DNA of 64,000 nucleotides from the NCBI RefSeq assembly GCF_900141755.1, contig NZ_LT670844.1, forward strand, positions 2,728,001 to 2,792,000, written 5' to 3'. The notes under the pieces are model-generated. The model made no database searches and was not told where the DNA came from. It saw only the letters and a list, made by a program, of their open reading frames with translations. Positions 16,805 to 26,279 of the stretch are shown one piece after another. How positions within the stretch are numbered: the first letter of the stretch is position 1; each line of letters starts with the position of its first letter. The DNA comes from Bradyrhizobium lablabi. GTDB lineage: Bacteria; Pseudomonadota; Alphaproteobacteria; Rhizobiales; Xanthobacteraceae. The position numbers and the translations under genes are program-made.

Positions 16805-19800
16805 ATGCCCAAACGAACCGACATCTCCACCATCCTGATCATTGGCGCCGGCCCGATCGTGATCGGGCAGGCCTGCGAATTCGATTATTCGGGGACGCAG
16901 GCGGTCAAGACATTGAAGGAAGAGGGTTATCGGATCGTCCTGGTCAATTCCAATCCGGCCACCATCATGACCGATCCGGAATTGGCCGATGCCACCTATA
17001 TCGAGCCGATCACGCCGGAAATCGTCGCCAAGATCATCGAGAAAGAACGCCACATCATCCCTGGCGGTTTTGCCCTGTTGCCCACCATGGGCGGGCAGAC
17101 GGCGCTGAACTGCGCGCTGTCGCTGCGCCGGCAGGGGACGCTTAAAAAGTTCGACGTCGAGATGATCGGCGCCACCGCTGATGCCATCGACAAGGCCGAA
17201 GATCGCGGCCGGTTCCGCGAGGCCATGACCCGGATCGGCCTGGAAACGCCGCGCTCGGTGCAGACCAAGACCCTGCCCGATGCGCTGCGCGCCCTCGACG
17301 ACATCGGGCTACCCGCGATCATCCGCCCCTCCTTCACCATGGGCGGCACCGGCGGCGGCATCGCCTACACCAAGGCCGAGTTCATCGAGATCGTCGAGCG
17401 CGGCATCGACGCCTCGCCCACCGACGAGGTCCTGATCGAGGAAAGCGTGCTCGGGTGGAAAGAGTTCGAGATGGAGGTGGTGCGCGACAGACACGATAAT
17501 TGCATCATCATCTGCTCGATCGAGAACCTCGATCCGATGGGCGTGCATACCGGCGATTCCATCACGGTGGCGCCGGCGCTGACCTTGACCGACAAAGAAT
17601 ACCAGATCATGCGCGACGCATCGCTCGCGGTGCTGCGCGAAATCGGCGTCGAGACCGGCGGCTCCAACGTGCAGTTCGGCGTCAACCCGGCCGACGGCCG
17701 CATGGTCGTGATCGAGATGAACCCGCGGGTGTCGCGCTCCTCGGCGCTGGCCTCGAAGGCGACCGGCTTTCCGATCGCAAAGGTCGCGGCGAAACTTGCG
17801 GTCGGCTACACGCTGGACGAGATCGCCAACGACATCACCGGCGGCGCGACGCCGGCTTCGTTCGAGCCGACCATCGACTATGTCGTCACCAAGATCCCGC
17901 GCTTTGCGTTCGAAAAATTTCCCGGCGCCTCCACCACGCTGACCACCTCGATGAAGTCGGTCGGCGAAGTGATGGCGATCGGCCGCACCTTCCAGGAAAG
18001 CCTGCAGAAGGCGCTGCGCGGCCTTGAAACCGGCCTGACCGGGCTCGACGAAATCGAGATCGAGGGGTTAGGACACGGCGACGACAAGAATGCCGTCCGC
18101 GCCGCGCTGGGCACGCCGACGCCGGACCGTCTGCTGCAGGTCGCCCAGGCGATGCGGCTCGGCTGGAGCAATGAGGAGATCTTCACCTCCTGCAAGATCG
18201 ATCCGTGGTTTCTTGGCGAGCTGCGCGGCATCGTCGAGATGGAGAGCAAGATCAAGGCTAACGGATTGCCGGCGAATGCGTTCGGCATGCGGACCCTGAA
18301 GGCCATGGGCTTTTCCGATGCGCGGCTGGCGGTGCTGGCCGAGACAACGGAAGCCGAAGTAACGGCGCGGCGCCACGCGCTCGGGGTTCGCCCAGTGTTC
18401 AAGCGCATCGATACCTGCGCGGCCGAGTTCGCCTCCCCCACCGCCTATATGTATTCGACCTATGAGGCGCCGTTCGCCGGTCACCTCGCCGATGAGAGCG
18501 CGCCGTCCGACAAGAAGAAGGTCATCATCCTCGGCGGCGGACCGAACCGGATCGGCCAGGGCATCGAATTCGATTATTGCTGCTGTCATGCCTGCTTCGC
18601 GCTGGACGACGCCGGCTATGAGACCATCATGATTAACTGCAATCCGGAAACGGTATCGACCGATTACGATACCGCCGACCGCTTGTACTTCGAACCGCTG
18701 ACCGCGGAAGACGTTCTCGAAATCATCGCGACCGAACGCAAGAACGGCACGCTGCACGGCGTGATCGTGCAGTTCGGCGGCCAGACGCCGTTAAAACTCG
18801 CGCACGCGCTGGAAGCCGCCGATGTGCCGATCCTCGGCACCTCGCCCGACGCCATCGATCTTGCCGAGGACCGCGACCGCTTCAAGCGCGTGCTCGACAA
18901 ATTGCGATTGAAGCAGCCGAAGAACGGCATCGCCTATTCGGTCGAACAGGCCCGCCTGGTCGCCGCCGATCTCGGGCTGCCGCTGGTCGTGCGTCCTTCC
19001 TATGTGCTCGGCGGCCGCGCCATGCAGATCATCCGCGAGGACAACCAGCTCTCCGATTATTTGCTCGGCACGCTGCCGGAACTGGTGCCGGGCGACGTCA
19101 AGGCGCGCTATCCCAACGACAAGACCGGGCAGATCAACACCGTGCTCGGCACCAATCCGCTGCTGTTCGACCGCTATCTGTCTGACGCCACCGAGATCGA
19201 CGTCGATTGCCTGTGCGACGGCAAGGACACCTTCATCGTCGGCATCATGGAGCATATCGAGGAAGCCGGCATTCACTCCGGCGACTCTGCCTGCTCGCTG
19301 CCGCCGCATTCGCTGGATGCTGTGATGATCGCCGAATTGGAGCGGCAGACCCGCGACCTGGCGCTTGGTCTCGACGTGGTCGGATTGATGAACGTGCAAT
19401 ACGCCATCAAGGACGGCGAGATCTATGTGCTCGAGGTCAATCCGCGGGCGTCGCGCACGGTGCCGTTCGTCGCCAAGGTGATCGGCACGCCGGTGGCGAA
19501 GATCGCCGCACGGATCATGGCCGGCGAGAAACTTTCCGACTTCAACTTGAAGAAGCGCAAGCTCGGCCACGTCGGCGTCAAGGAATCGGTTTTTCCGTTC
19601 GCCCGCTTCCCCGGCGTCGATACGGTGTTGGGTCCGGAGATGCGCTCGACCGGCGAGGTGATGGGCATCGACCGCTCGTTCGAGATTGCGTTTGCCAAGA
19701 GCCAGCTCGGCGGCGGCACCAGGGTGCCGCGCAAGGGCACCGTGTTCGTCTCGGTCCGCGACATCGACAAGACCCGGATCGCGGATGCGGTACGACTATT

Positions 19801-20134
19801 GTCTGAGGCCGGTTTCAGGGTGATGGCGACCTCCGGCACGCAGCGCTTCCTGACCGATTCGGGGGTGCCGACCGAAAAGGTAAACAAGGTGCTGGAGGGC
19901 CGGCCGCATATCGTCGACGCCATCATGAACGGCGACATCCAGCTGGTCTTCAATACCACCGAGGGGCCGCAGGCGCTGGCCGACAGCCGCTCATTGCGGC
20001 GAGCTGCCCTCTTGCATAAAGTGCCATATTACACCACTCTTTCCGGAGCGGTGGCGGCCGCCCAGGGCATCCGTGCCTATCTGGGCGGGGACCTTGAGGT
20101 CCGCACGCTGCAGAGTTATTTTTCCGAAACCTGA
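16805..20134 (+). CDS. carB: Carbamoyl-phosphate synthase large subunit
   Basis: 1109 residues, full length. Two homologous ATP-grasp halves: the first begins [21 protein letters not shown] and the second [21 protein letters not shown] (about residue 573); each half shows GGQT and NPRxSR motifs ([28 protein letters not shown]). The MGS-like allosteric domain follows at about 960-1100, where UMP and ornithine act in enterobacteria. The start at 16805 matches the family N-terminus MPKRTDI. It makes carbamoyl phosphate for arginine and pyrimidines. Confidence 0.97.
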   Translation: MPKRTDISTILIIGAGPIVIGQACEFDYSGTQAVKTLKEEGYRIVLVNSNPATIMTDPELADATYIEPITPEIVAKIIEKERHIIPGGFALLPTMGGQTALNCALSLRRQGTLKKFDVEMIGATADAIDKAEDRGRFREAMTRIGLETPRSVQTKTLPDALRALDDIGLPAIIRPSFTMGGTGGGIAYTKAEFIEIVERGIDASPTDEVLIEESVLGWKEFEMEVVRDRHDNCIIICSIENLDPMGVHTGDSITVAPALTLTDKEYQIMRDASLAVLREIGVETGGSNVQFGVNPADGRMVVIEMNPRVSRSSALASKATGFPIAKVAAKLAVGYTLDEIANDITGGATPASFEPTIDYVVTKIPRFAFEKFPGASTTLTTSMKSVGEVMAIGRTFQESLQKALRGLETGLTGLDEIEIEGLGHGDDKNAVRAALGTPTPDRLLQVAQAMRLGWSNEEIFTSCKIDPWFLGELRGIVEMESKIKANGLPANAFGMRTLKAMGFSDARLAVLAETTEAEVTARRHALGVRPVFKRIDTCAAEFASPTAYMYSTYEAPFAGHLADESAPSDKKKVIILGGGPNRIGQGIEFDYCCCHACFALDDAGYETIMINCNPETVSTDYDTADRLYFEPLTAEDVLEIIATERKNGTLHGVIVQFGGQTPLKLAHALEAADVPILGTSPDAIDLAEDRDRFKRVLDKLRLKQPKNGIAYSVEQARLVAADLGLPLVVRPSYVLGGRAMQIIREDNQLSDYLLGTLPELVPGDVKARYPNDKTGQINTVLGTNPLLFDRYLSDATEIDVDCLCDGKDTFIVGIMEHIEEAGIHSGDSACSLPPHSLDAVMIAELERQTRDLALGLDVVGLMNVQYAIKDGEIYVLEVNPRASRTVPFVAKVIGTPVAKIAARIMAGEKLSDFNLKKRKLGHVGVKESVFPFARFPGVDTVLGPEMRSTGEVMGIDRSFEIAFAKSQLGGGTRVPRKGTVFVSVRDIDKTRIADAVRLLSEAGFRVMATSGTQRFLTDSGVPTEKVNKVLEGRPHIVDAIMNGDIQLVFNTTEGPQALADSRSLRRAALLHKVPYYTTLSGAVAAAQGIRAYLGGDLEVRTLQSYFSET

Positions 20135-20280
20135 TCGGTTGGCCGGGCTCCCCGGGGGGGCGGTAATTGATCGGCAATGAAACCCTTGTGGCTGGAACTC
20201 TTCAGTCGCAAGCGTATTCTGTTTCGGCGTTTATGCGTGGCCGGCGGATTGGTCCGCATGATGTTGAAGGACGTGAGAAG

Positions 20281-20757
20281 ATGATGGAAAAGGTTCCGAT
20301 GACCGCCGGCGGCTATGCCGCCCTCGAGGTCGAATTGAAGCAGCGCCAGTCGGTGGATCGTCCGCGCATCATCGAGCATATCGCGGAGGCGCGCTCGCAT
20401 GGCGACCTTTCGGAGAACGCGGAATATCACGCCGCGAAGGAAGAGCAGTCCCACAACGAAGGCCGTATCGCCGAGTTGGAGGACAAGCTTGCCCGCGCCG
20501 ACATCATCGACATCTCAAAACTCTCCGGTGACACCATCAAGTTCGGCGCCACCGTGACGCTGGTCGACGAGGACACCGACAAGAAGGCGGTGTGGCAGAT
20601 CGTCGGCGAGCCGGAAGCTGACGCCAAGAAGGGCCGCATCTCCATCACCTCGCCGTTGGCGCGCGCGCTGATCGGCAAGAAGAAGGGCGCCTCGGTGGAA
20701 GTCGTTGCCCCCGGCGGCGCCAAGGCCTACGAGATCACCAAGGTCGAGTGGCGCTAG
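20281..20757 (+). CDS. greA: Transcription elongation factor GreA
   Basis: 158 residues, exact family length. The N-terminal coiled coil contains the GreA signature [20 protein letters not shown] with the tip acidic residues (D, E) that stimulate transcript cleavage by RNA polymerase; the C-terminal FKBP-like domain ends [20 protein letters not shown]. Start at 20281 or the adjacent ATG 20284; GAGAAG precedes both. Follows carB by 146 bp, then a terminator. Confidence 0.96.
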   Translation: MMEKVPMTAGGYAALEVELKQRQSVDRPRIIEHIAEARSHGDLSENAEYHAAKEEQSHNEGRIAELEDKLARADIIDISKLSGDTIKFGATVTLVDEDTDKKAVWQIVGEPEADAKKGRISITSPLARALIGKKKGASVEVVAPGGAKAYEITKVEWR

Positions 20758-20784
20758 CAACGGCGTTTTGCGCAAACATGAAGA

Positions 20785-20812
20785 GGGTCGGGACAACTTC
20801 CCGGTCCTTTTT
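20785..20812 (+). terminator. Intrinsic terminator of greA
   Basis: GGGTCGGGA-CAACT-TCCCGGTCC (with two G-U pairs) followed by TTTTT, 28 bases after the greA stop codon. Confidence 0.75.
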
Positions 20813-20980
20813 GCTTGCGCTGATTCGACCGCAGGCGTGACGGTTGCTGCAAACACTTAGGCCACGGCCTTATTCCTTTGCTGCTCTGCGAAACGTTACC
20901 GATTTTCTGTGGTTTATATCCTTCCCCTCAGCGCCACGACGCGATACTTGTCAGACGCCTTAAACGTTGGGGGAACAAGC

Positions 20981-21376
20981 ATGATCGAAACATTGGTGGC
21001 ATGGAAGCCGCGCGCATTGAGTGTGCTGCGCATCATTATGGGGTTGATGATCATCGAGCACGGCATGGGAAAGATCTTTCACTTTCCTGCGCTGCCGGCC
21101 TACGCCGACGTGCAGCCTTTGTCGCTGCTGGGCGCCGCCGGCTTCATCGAACTGATCGGCGGCGCGCTTTTGATCCTCGGCCTGTTTACGCAGCCGGCAG
21201 CCTTCATTCTCTCCGGTGAAATGGCGGTCGGCTATTTCATGGCGCATGCGCCAAAGAGCTTCTATCCCCTTATCAACGGCGGCACGCTGGCGATCATGTA
21301 CTGCTTCACCTGCCTCTATTTGTCGACCGCGGGCGGCGGCCCGTGGAGCGTCGACGCCACGATGAAGCGGGCATAG
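20981..21376 (+). CDS. DoxX-family membrane protein, copy 1
   Basis: 131 residues with four predicted membrane segments (starting RALSVLRIIMGLMIIEHGMGK; LSLLGAAGFIELIGGALLIL; PAAFILSGEMAVGYFMAHA; LAIMYCFTCLYLST). DoxX proteins act in redox or disulfide stress systems in some bacteria, but this subgroup is uncharacterised. The ATG at 20981 has GGGGGA 7-12 bases upstream. The next gene, 10 bp downstream, is a paralog, so the pair is a tandem duplication in one operon. Confidence 0.83.
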   Translation: MIETLVAWKPRALSVLRIIMGLMIIEHGMGKIFHFPALPAYADVQPLSLLGAAGFIELIGGALLILGLFTQPAAFILSGEMAVGYFMAHAPKSFYPLINGGTLAIMYCFTCLYLSTAGGGPWSVDATMKRA

Positions 21377-21385
21377 GGGGCGGCC

Positions 21386-21793
21386 ATGGACAGCTTCAAC
21401 AAAATGCTTGCACGCTTTGAGCCGCAGGTTCTCAGCATTTTCCGCGTCGTCACCGGACTGCTGATGTTTCAGTTCGGGGTCGCGAAGATTTTGAAATTCC
21501 CGCCGGGGACGCCGTTTGAGAAAGTGCAGGCGTTTTCGCTGTTCGGCGTTGCCGGCATGTTCGAATTGATTCTGGGCGGACTCTTGATCCTCGGTCTGTT
21601 GACACGGCCGGTGGCTTTCATCCTCTCGGGTGAAATGGCGTGTGCCTATTTCATCGAGCATTTCCCGCGAAACTTCATTCCGCTGCTGAATGGCGGCAAC
21701 CTCGCGATCATGTTCTGCTTTTCTTGCCTCTATTTCGTATGTGCCGGCGGCGGACCGTGGAGCCTCGATGCGCTGATCGGCAAGAAGGGTTGA
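21386..21793 (+). CDS. DoxX-family membrane protein, copy 2
   Basis: 135 residues, aligning along its whole length with copy 1: VLSIFRVVTGLLMFQFGVAK against VLRIIMGLMIIEHGMGK, FILSGEMACAYFIEHFPRNF against FILSGEMAVGYFMAHAPKSF, and a shared C-terminal GGGPWSLDA/GGGPWSVDA. Four membrane segments. Co-transcribed with copy 1 (10-bp gap, GGGGGCGG upstream of the start). The difference in the first helix (HG versus FG) may reflect partner or cofactor change. Confidence 0.83.
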   Translation: MDSFNKMLARFEPQVLSIFRVVTGLLMFQFGVAKILKFPPGTPFEKVQAFSLFGVAGMFELILGGLLILGLLTRPVAFILSGEMACAYFIEHFPRNFIPLLNGGNLAIMFCFSCLYFVCAGGGPWSLDALIGKKG

Positions 21794-21832
21794 GGGCTCA
21801 CCGTCATCCTGAGACGCCGTGGATATATCTCC

Positions 21833-21979
21833 GACCTCATCCTGAGGAGCGCGCTCTTGCGCGCGTCTCGAAGGATGGCGGCGAGTCCGAATGTGCGGCC
21901 ATCCTTCGAGACGCTTGCGGAGTTTGTCATCGGGCCGCGCTTCGCGCGGACCCGGTGGCAAGCTCCTCAGGATGAGGTC
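21833..21979. repeat. Composite palindromic repeat, family B copy 1
   Basis: Outer 18-bp perfect inverted repeat (21833-21850 and 21962-21979) and inner 15-bp inverted repeat GTCTCGAAGGATGGC (21865-21879) with 21898-21912. Includes the module ATCGGGCCGCGCTTCGCGCGG. Its last base forms part of the stop codon of the Lrp-family gene. Confidence 0.75.
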
Positions 21980-22515
21980 TACCCCGGCACTTTCACTTCA
22001 AGCGGTACCGCGGCCTCGTATTTCGAGTTGTGCAGCACCAGCGATGTCCTGACGTTGCGGACATGGGGCGCGGCCGTCAGATGGGTGACAAAATCCTGGA
22101 ACGTCGCCATGTCGGGCGCCACGCATTTGAGGATGAAGTCGACCTCGCCCGAGAGCATCCAGCATTCCCGCACCAAGGGCTCGGCGCGCACGAATTCCTC
22201 GAACGCGCGCAGATCCGCTTCCGCCTGGCTCGACAGATGCACGGAGGCGAACACCGTGACGTCGAAACCGAGTCGGCGCGGATCCAAAAGTCCGCGATAG
22301 CCCTGAATGTAGCCGGCTTCCTCCAGCGTTCGCACCCGGCGCAGGCAGGGCGGCGGCGAAATACCGACGCGTTTGGCCAGCTCCACATTGGTGATTCGGC
22401 CGTCGGCCTGGATTTCGCTGAGGATTTTGAGGTCGATCTCGTCAAGATTCTTCGACACGCGGTTCCAGGTCCTTAAACTGTCGGGGCTTCTTCCGGGAAT
22501 ATCGGCAACACTCAT
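21979..22515 (-). CDS. Lrp/AsnC-family transcriptional regulator
   Basis: Up to 178 residues; the family core starts at NLDEIDLKILSEIQADGRIT (about residue 22). HTH: NVELAKRVGISPPPCLRRVRTLEEAGYI; RAM ligand-binding domain follows (FASVHLSSQAEADLRAFEEF, VDFILKCVAPDMATFQDFVT). A GTG at 22458 immediately before KNLDE is an alternative start giving 159 residues, closer to the family average. Divergent from trxB; a perfect dyad sits between them. Confidence 0.85.
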   Translation of the reverse strand: MSVADIPGRSPDSLRTWNRVSKNLDEIDLKILSEIQADGRITNVELAKRVGISPPPCLRRVRTLEEAGYIQGYRGLLDPRRLGFDVTVFASVHLSSQAEADLRAFEEFVRAEPLVRECWMLSGEVDFILKCVAPDMATFQDFVTHLTAAPHVRNVRTSLVLHNSKYEAAVPLEVKVPG

Positions 22516-22534
22516 AGCGCAGCTGGCGCAGCTA

Positions 22535-22551
22535 GCGCAATTTTATTGCGC
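22535..22551. promoter_or_regulatory. Dyad between the Lrp-type gene and trxB
   Basis: GCGCAAT-TTT-ATTGCGC, a perfect 7+3+7 palindrome 20 bases upstream of the Lrp-type start. The AT-rich centre and size fit an Lrp/AsnC site; autoregulation and control of trxB are inferred. Confidence 0.5.
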
Positions 22552-22729
22552 GTGCACCGCGTCATTTATCGCGCGTGAGGGGAAAATTCGCTGATATGGA
22601 TTGCAATTCTTGCATAGCTTGCCAGATATCCTATCTTGGATTCGACACTTTCCGCGCCGCCGCGATGCCTTTCCGGGCGCATTCCGCTTAAGCGCTGGCC
22701 TAAATTCCCTTAAGAGAGGGATCGACCCT

Positions 22730-23695
22730 ATGCCTGCTCCCATCCACGCCAAGGTCGTCATCATCGGTTCCGGCCCGGCCGGCTACACTGCGGCGATCTA
22801 TGCCGCGCGGGCGATGCTTGAGCCGGTGCTGATCCAGGGCATCCAGCCCGGCGGCCAGATGACCATCACCACCGACGTGGAAAACTATCCCGGCTTTGCG
22901 GATGTCATCCAGGGTCCGTGGCTGATGGAGCAGATGGAGAAGCAGGCCGCCCATGTCGGCACCAAGATCGTCACCGATCTCGTGACCAAGCTCGAGCTCG
23001 CGCGGCGGCCGTTCCGCCTGACCTGTGACAGCGGCGACGTCTATCTCGCGGAAGTGGTGATCCTCGCCACCGGCGCGCAGGCGCGCTGGCTCGGCACGCC
23101 GTCGGAAGAAAAATTCAAGGGTTTTGGCGTATCGGCCTGCGCGACCTGCGACGGGTTTTTCTATCGCGGCAAGGAAGTCATCGTGGTCGGCGGCGGCAAC
23201 ACCGCGGTGGAGGAAGCGCTGTTCCTCACCAACTTTGCTTCGCAAGTGACCATCGTGCATCGCCGCGATCATTTCCGCGCCGAGCGCATCCTGCAGGAAC
23301 GGCTGTTCAAGCATCCCAAGATCAAGGTGGTGTGGGATAGCGCGATCGACGAAATCCGCGGCAGCGAAAATCCTGCCAAGGTTACCCATGTCCGCCTGAA
23401 GAATGTCAAAACCGGCGCGCTGAAAGAGCTGCCGGCGGACGGCGTCTTCATCGCGATCGGGCATGCGCCGGCGACCGAGCTGGTGCTCGGCCAGGTGAAA
23501 TTGAAACCATCGGGATATGTCGAGGTGGCGCCGAATTCGACCGCGACGTCAGTCGCAGGCCTGTTCGCCGCCGGCGACGTCGCCGACGAAACCTACCGGC
23601 AGGCGGTCACGGCGGCGGGCCTTGGCTGCATGGCCGCACTTGAGGCCGAACGATTTCTCGCCCTTCGCGCCAGCGAACGCGCGGCGGCGGAATGA
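22730..23695 (+). CDS. trxB: Thioredoxin-disulfide reductase
   Basis: 321 residues. FAD-binding GSGPAGYTAAIYAARA at about 13-28, redox-active Cys137-Ala-Thr-Cys140 in VSACATCDGFF, NADPH-binding VVGGGNTAVEEALFL, and the C-terminal FAD motif LFAAGDVADETYRQA. It reduces thioredoxin with NADPH in the cytoplasm. Start at 22730 with GAGAGGG 10-16 bases upstream. Its stop overlaps the next ATG (ATGA), so it is coupled to the LysR gene. Confidence 0.96.
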   Translation: MPAPIHAKVVIIGSGPAGYTAAIYAARAMLEPVLIQGIQPGGQMTITTDVENYPGFADVIQGPWLMEQMEKQAAHVGTKIVTDLVTKLELARRPFRLTCDSGDVYLAEVVILATGAQARWLGTPSEEKFKGFGVSACATCDGFFYRGKEVIVVGGGNTAVEEALFLTNFASQVTIVHRRDHFRAERILQERLFKHPKIKVVWDSAIDEIRGSENPAKVTHVRLKNVKTGALKELPADGVFIAIGHAPATELVLGQVKLKPSGYVEVAPNSTATSVAGLFAAGDVADETYRQAVTAAGLGCMAALEAERFLALRASERAAAE

Positions 23696-24621
23696 TCATG
23701 GCTCGAACCCGCGACGGATTTACGGATATGGATTGGGATAAGCTGAAGGTGTTTCACGCAGCGGCGGAAGCGGGGAGCTTCACGCATGCCGGCGAGCAGC
23801 TTGGGCTGTCGCAGTCTGCGGTCTCAAGGCAGGTCAGCGCGCTGGAGCAGGAACTGTCGGTGTCGCTGTTTCACCGCCATGCCCGCGGCCTCATTCTCAC
23901 CGAACAGGGCGATTTGTTGTTCCGCACCGCGCATGACGTCTTCATGCAATTGCAGGCGGCGCGTGCCAAACTGACCGACAGCCGCGAGCGGCCGAGCGGC
24001 GACCTCAAGATCACGACGCCGCCGGCGCTCGGCATCAACTGGCTGATTCCGCGGCTGCATGAATTCACCGCGCTCTATCCGGAGATCCGGATTTCGATGA
24101 TCGTCACCGACGAGGAACTGGATCTCTCGATGCGCGAGGCGGATGTCGCGATCCGCACCCGCAAGCCGACCCAGCCCGATTTGATCCAGCGCAAGCTGTT
24201 CTCGATCGGCTTCCACGCCTATTGCTCGCCGGAATACATCAAGCGCTTCGGTACGCCGCGCACCCTCGACGACCTCGATTCCCATCGCATCATCATGCTG
24301 AGCGATTCCCAGGTTCCGGCGCATTTGGCGAACCGCAGCTGGCTGATCGATGCCGGCCGCAACGGCTCCGGTCCGCGCGAGGCCTATTTCAAGGTCAACA
24401 ACATCTTAGGGTTGGTGCGCGCATGCCAGCAGGGGCTCGGGATCGCGGCGCTGCCGGACTATCTGGTCGAGGAAAACAACCGCCTGGTGCAGCTGTTCGG
24501 CGAGACGGACTCGATCCAGGTCGACACCTATTTCGTCTATCCCGAAGAGTTGAAGACGGTGGCACGGGTGCAGGTGTTCCGCGACTTCGTCGTCAGCAAG
24601 GCGCAGCGCTGGCCGTCGTAG
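23692..24621 (+). CDS. LysR-family transcriptional regulator
   Basis: 309 residues (307 if the ATG at 23698 is used). HTH at about residues 15-75: MDWDKLKVFHAAAEAGSFTHAGE, then LGLSQSAVSRQVSALEQELS with the classic LysR signature; the effector domain follows from about 100. The trxB-lysR overlap by 4 bp suggests the regulator responds to or controls a redox-linked function, but nothing in the sequence identifies the effector. A single Cys (HAYCSPEYI region) and another in RACQQG are present; OxyR-type paired cysteines are not evident. Confidence 0.87.
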   Translation: MIMARTRDGFTDMDWDKLKVFHAAAEAGSFTHAGEQLGLSQSAVSRQVSALEQELSVSLFHRHARGLILTEQGDLLFRTAHDVFMQLQAARAKLTDSRERPSGDLKITTPPALGINWLIPRLHEFTALYPEIRISMIVTDEELDLSMREADVAIRTRKPTQPDLIQRKLFSIGFHAYCSPEYIKRFGTPRTLDDLDSHRIIMLSDSQVPAHLANRSWLIDAGRNGSGPREAYFKVNNILGLVRACQQGLGIAALPDYLVEENNRLVQLFGETDSIQVDTYFVYPEELKTVARVQVFRDFVVSKAQRWPS

Positions 24622-24968
24622 CGGTTTGTCGCTGCTTCGCGCGTTTAAAGATTATCCGAATGTCGTTTGCAGGCCGCTCTGGAGAATGTCTCAACCAAAA
24701 ACCGTGCGAATCTTAGATTCATGTTCTTTCGAATCAAAGGTAAGCAAAAGCGTTACAGCGCGCTTGTCGACGTCTGACGACAACAGCCCCCGGTCTCCGC
24801 ATGACTGACATGCGGCTTGGACGGTTGCTGCAAGGCTCTAACGGGGACCATAATGTTTTCACGCTGAGCAGTCGCGTTGCGCATTTGTCCCCCTCCTCCA
24901 GTGGCGCGAAAGTTCAGTAATCCCTCTTGGAAGGTGATTGTGTCGGCCTCACGTGGCCAATACCTTAA

Positions 24969-24997
24969 GCCGGGCTTTTACGAGCCCGGCTTTTTTT
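24969..24997 (+). terminator. Strong intrinsic terminator
   Basis: GCCGGGCT-TTTACG-AGCCCGGC followed by seven Ts. It is 350 bases after the lysR stop, far for a lysR terminator, hence the small-RNA suggestion. Confidence 0.85.
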
Positions 24998-25231
24998 CGT
25001 CTGGAACTGTTGCTCAGCAAATAGCCGCCCGAAAACCGTCGGATCGCGCTAACTCGCGGCGGTTGCATGCATCCGGCTGCACCTATTCCGCCTGTTGACA
25101 GCGCTAGTGCCGCCGATCATCATCCTCTGATGATCACGAATTCGTGCACTGCAGCGTCGTCGAAAAAAGCGCCCCTTCCGGGGACCGCAGATCGACGCGC
25201 GCGATAGACCTCTCGCCCTCGCCCGATCCGC

Positions 25232-25260
25232 AAAACCCCGCCGTCTGGACGGGGTTTTTT
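25232..25260 (+). terminator. Strong intrinsic terminator before the DHDPS-family gene
   Basis: AAAACCCCG-CCGTCTGGA-CGGGGTTTT with a T-run to 25260; the A-rich left flank makes it potentially bidirectional. It lies 42 bases upstream of the next start codon. Confidence 0.8.
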
Positions 25261-25301
25261 AGTGTCCCGTCTCCGGCTCAACTTTCCAAGGAGATGGACA
25301 A

Positions 25302-26279
25302 ATGACCGACCCAATATCTTCCGACCTTCGAGCTTCCGACCTTCGATCTTGCCTACATGGCTTGTGGCTGCCGCTGATTGCGCCGTTTCGAGAAGGTGCG
25401 CTCGATGAGGCCTCGCTGCGGCGGCTGGTGCGGCACTACACGGCCCTGCCCGTCAACGGGCTGATCCTTGCCGCCACCACCGGCGAGGGTCTGACACTCA
25501 CACCGAAAGAAACCCAACGGTTGGTGTTCGCGGTCCGGGACGAGGCGGGAGCCCGACCTCTTCCGGTTTGCCTTGGCCTGTCCGGCAGCAACACCGCTGC
25601 GCTGTTGGATACGCTGGAGACGACCGCGGCATGGCCGATCGACGGATATTTGATTTCCTGCCCGTATTATTCGCGGCCGTCGCAGCGCGGCCTGGAGCTG
25701 CATTTTGGCGCGCTGGCCGATCGCGCCGCGCATCCGCTTGCGCTCTACAACATTCCCTACCGGACCGGCGTCAATCTCGGCAATGAGGCAATGCTGCGCC
25801 TCGCCATGCATCCGAACATCGTCGGGTTGAAGGATTGTTCAGCAGACCGCAATCAATCGCTCGATCTGTTGCGCCGGCGCCCAAATGATTTTTCCGTGCT
25901 CACCGGCGAGGATGCCCAATACCATGAGGCGCTGACCGACGGCGCCGATGGCGCTATCCTGGCCTCCGCCCATGTCGAAACCGAAGCGTTTGCGAGGTTG
26001 CAAAGCTTGATGGCCGCGGGCGAGCGCGATGCCGCGTTGGCATGTTGGCAATCGGTTGCCGATCTCACCAGGTTGCTATTTTCCGAGCCGAGCCCGGCGC
26101 CGATCAAGTATTGGCTGTGGCGCACCGGATTGATCGACAGCGCGGAGGTAAGGCTTCCGATGACCGAAGTGAGCGCGGAGTTGGCGACGCGGATCGATCG
26201 GGAGATCGAGCGGCGCTCACCCCACCCCTCTCCCCGCGAAGAGCGGGGAGAGGGAGAAGCGGCGATCACCGCCCTCTAA
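25302..26279 (+). CDS. Dihydrodipicolinate synthase-family aldolase/lyase
   Basis: 325 residues of a class I aldolase TIM barrel. Family motifs: AATTGEG (pyruvate carboxylate binding), LYNIPYRTG with the catalytic Tyr, and [10 protein letters not shown] with the Schiff-base Lys. It is divergent from housekeeping DapA in the N-terminal region, so another pyruvate-dependent reaction is possible. AAGGAG precedes the start. The last about 20 codons ([18 protein letters not shown]) are read through a family A palindrome (26226-26254), and the stop overlaps the convergent copper ATPase stop by 4 bp. Confidence 0.82.
   Translation: MTDPISSDLRASDLRSCLHGLWLPLIAPFREGALDEASLRRLVRHYTALPVNGLILAATTGEGLTLTPKETQRLVFAVRDEAGARPLPVCLGLSGSNTAALLDTLETTAAWPIDGYLISCPYYSRPSQRGLELHFGALADRAAHPLALYNIPYRTGVNLGNEAMLRLAMHPNIVGLKDCSADRNQSLDLLRRRPNDFSVLTGEDAQYHEALTDGADGAILASAHVETEAFARLQSLMAAGERDAALACWQSVADLTRLLFSEPSPAPIKYWLWRTGLIDSAEVRLPMTEVSAELATRIDREIERRSPHPSPREERGEGEAAITAL
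26226..26254. repeat. Family A palindrome inside the 3' end of a coding region
   Basis: Perfect 12-bp stem CCCTCTCCCCGC-GAAGA-GCGGGGAGAGGG, the same unit as the ends of the composite repeats, translated as SPREERGEG in the DHDPS-family gene. Confidence 0.75.

Larger units (their letters stand above)
24622..25294 (+). ncRNA. Gene-free stretch with two strong terminators; small-RNA candidates
   Basis: About 680 bases without a credible coding frame. It holds hairpins CCGCATG-ACTGA-CATGCGG (24797-24815) and GATCATCA-TCCTC-TGATGATC (25115-25135), and two textbook intrinsic terminators (24969-24997, 25232-25260). A TTGACA occurs at 25095-25100. This layout fits one or two small RNAs, each ending at a terminator. 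I could not match them to 6S, tmRNA, SRP or RNase P RNA by eye. Confidence 0.35.

Noticed and set aside
24620-25260. Interpretation of this region as two-piece tmRNA
   Set aside because: No tag-coding sequence such as GCNAAYGAYAAY and no T-arm with a tRNA-like 3' end could be found by eye.
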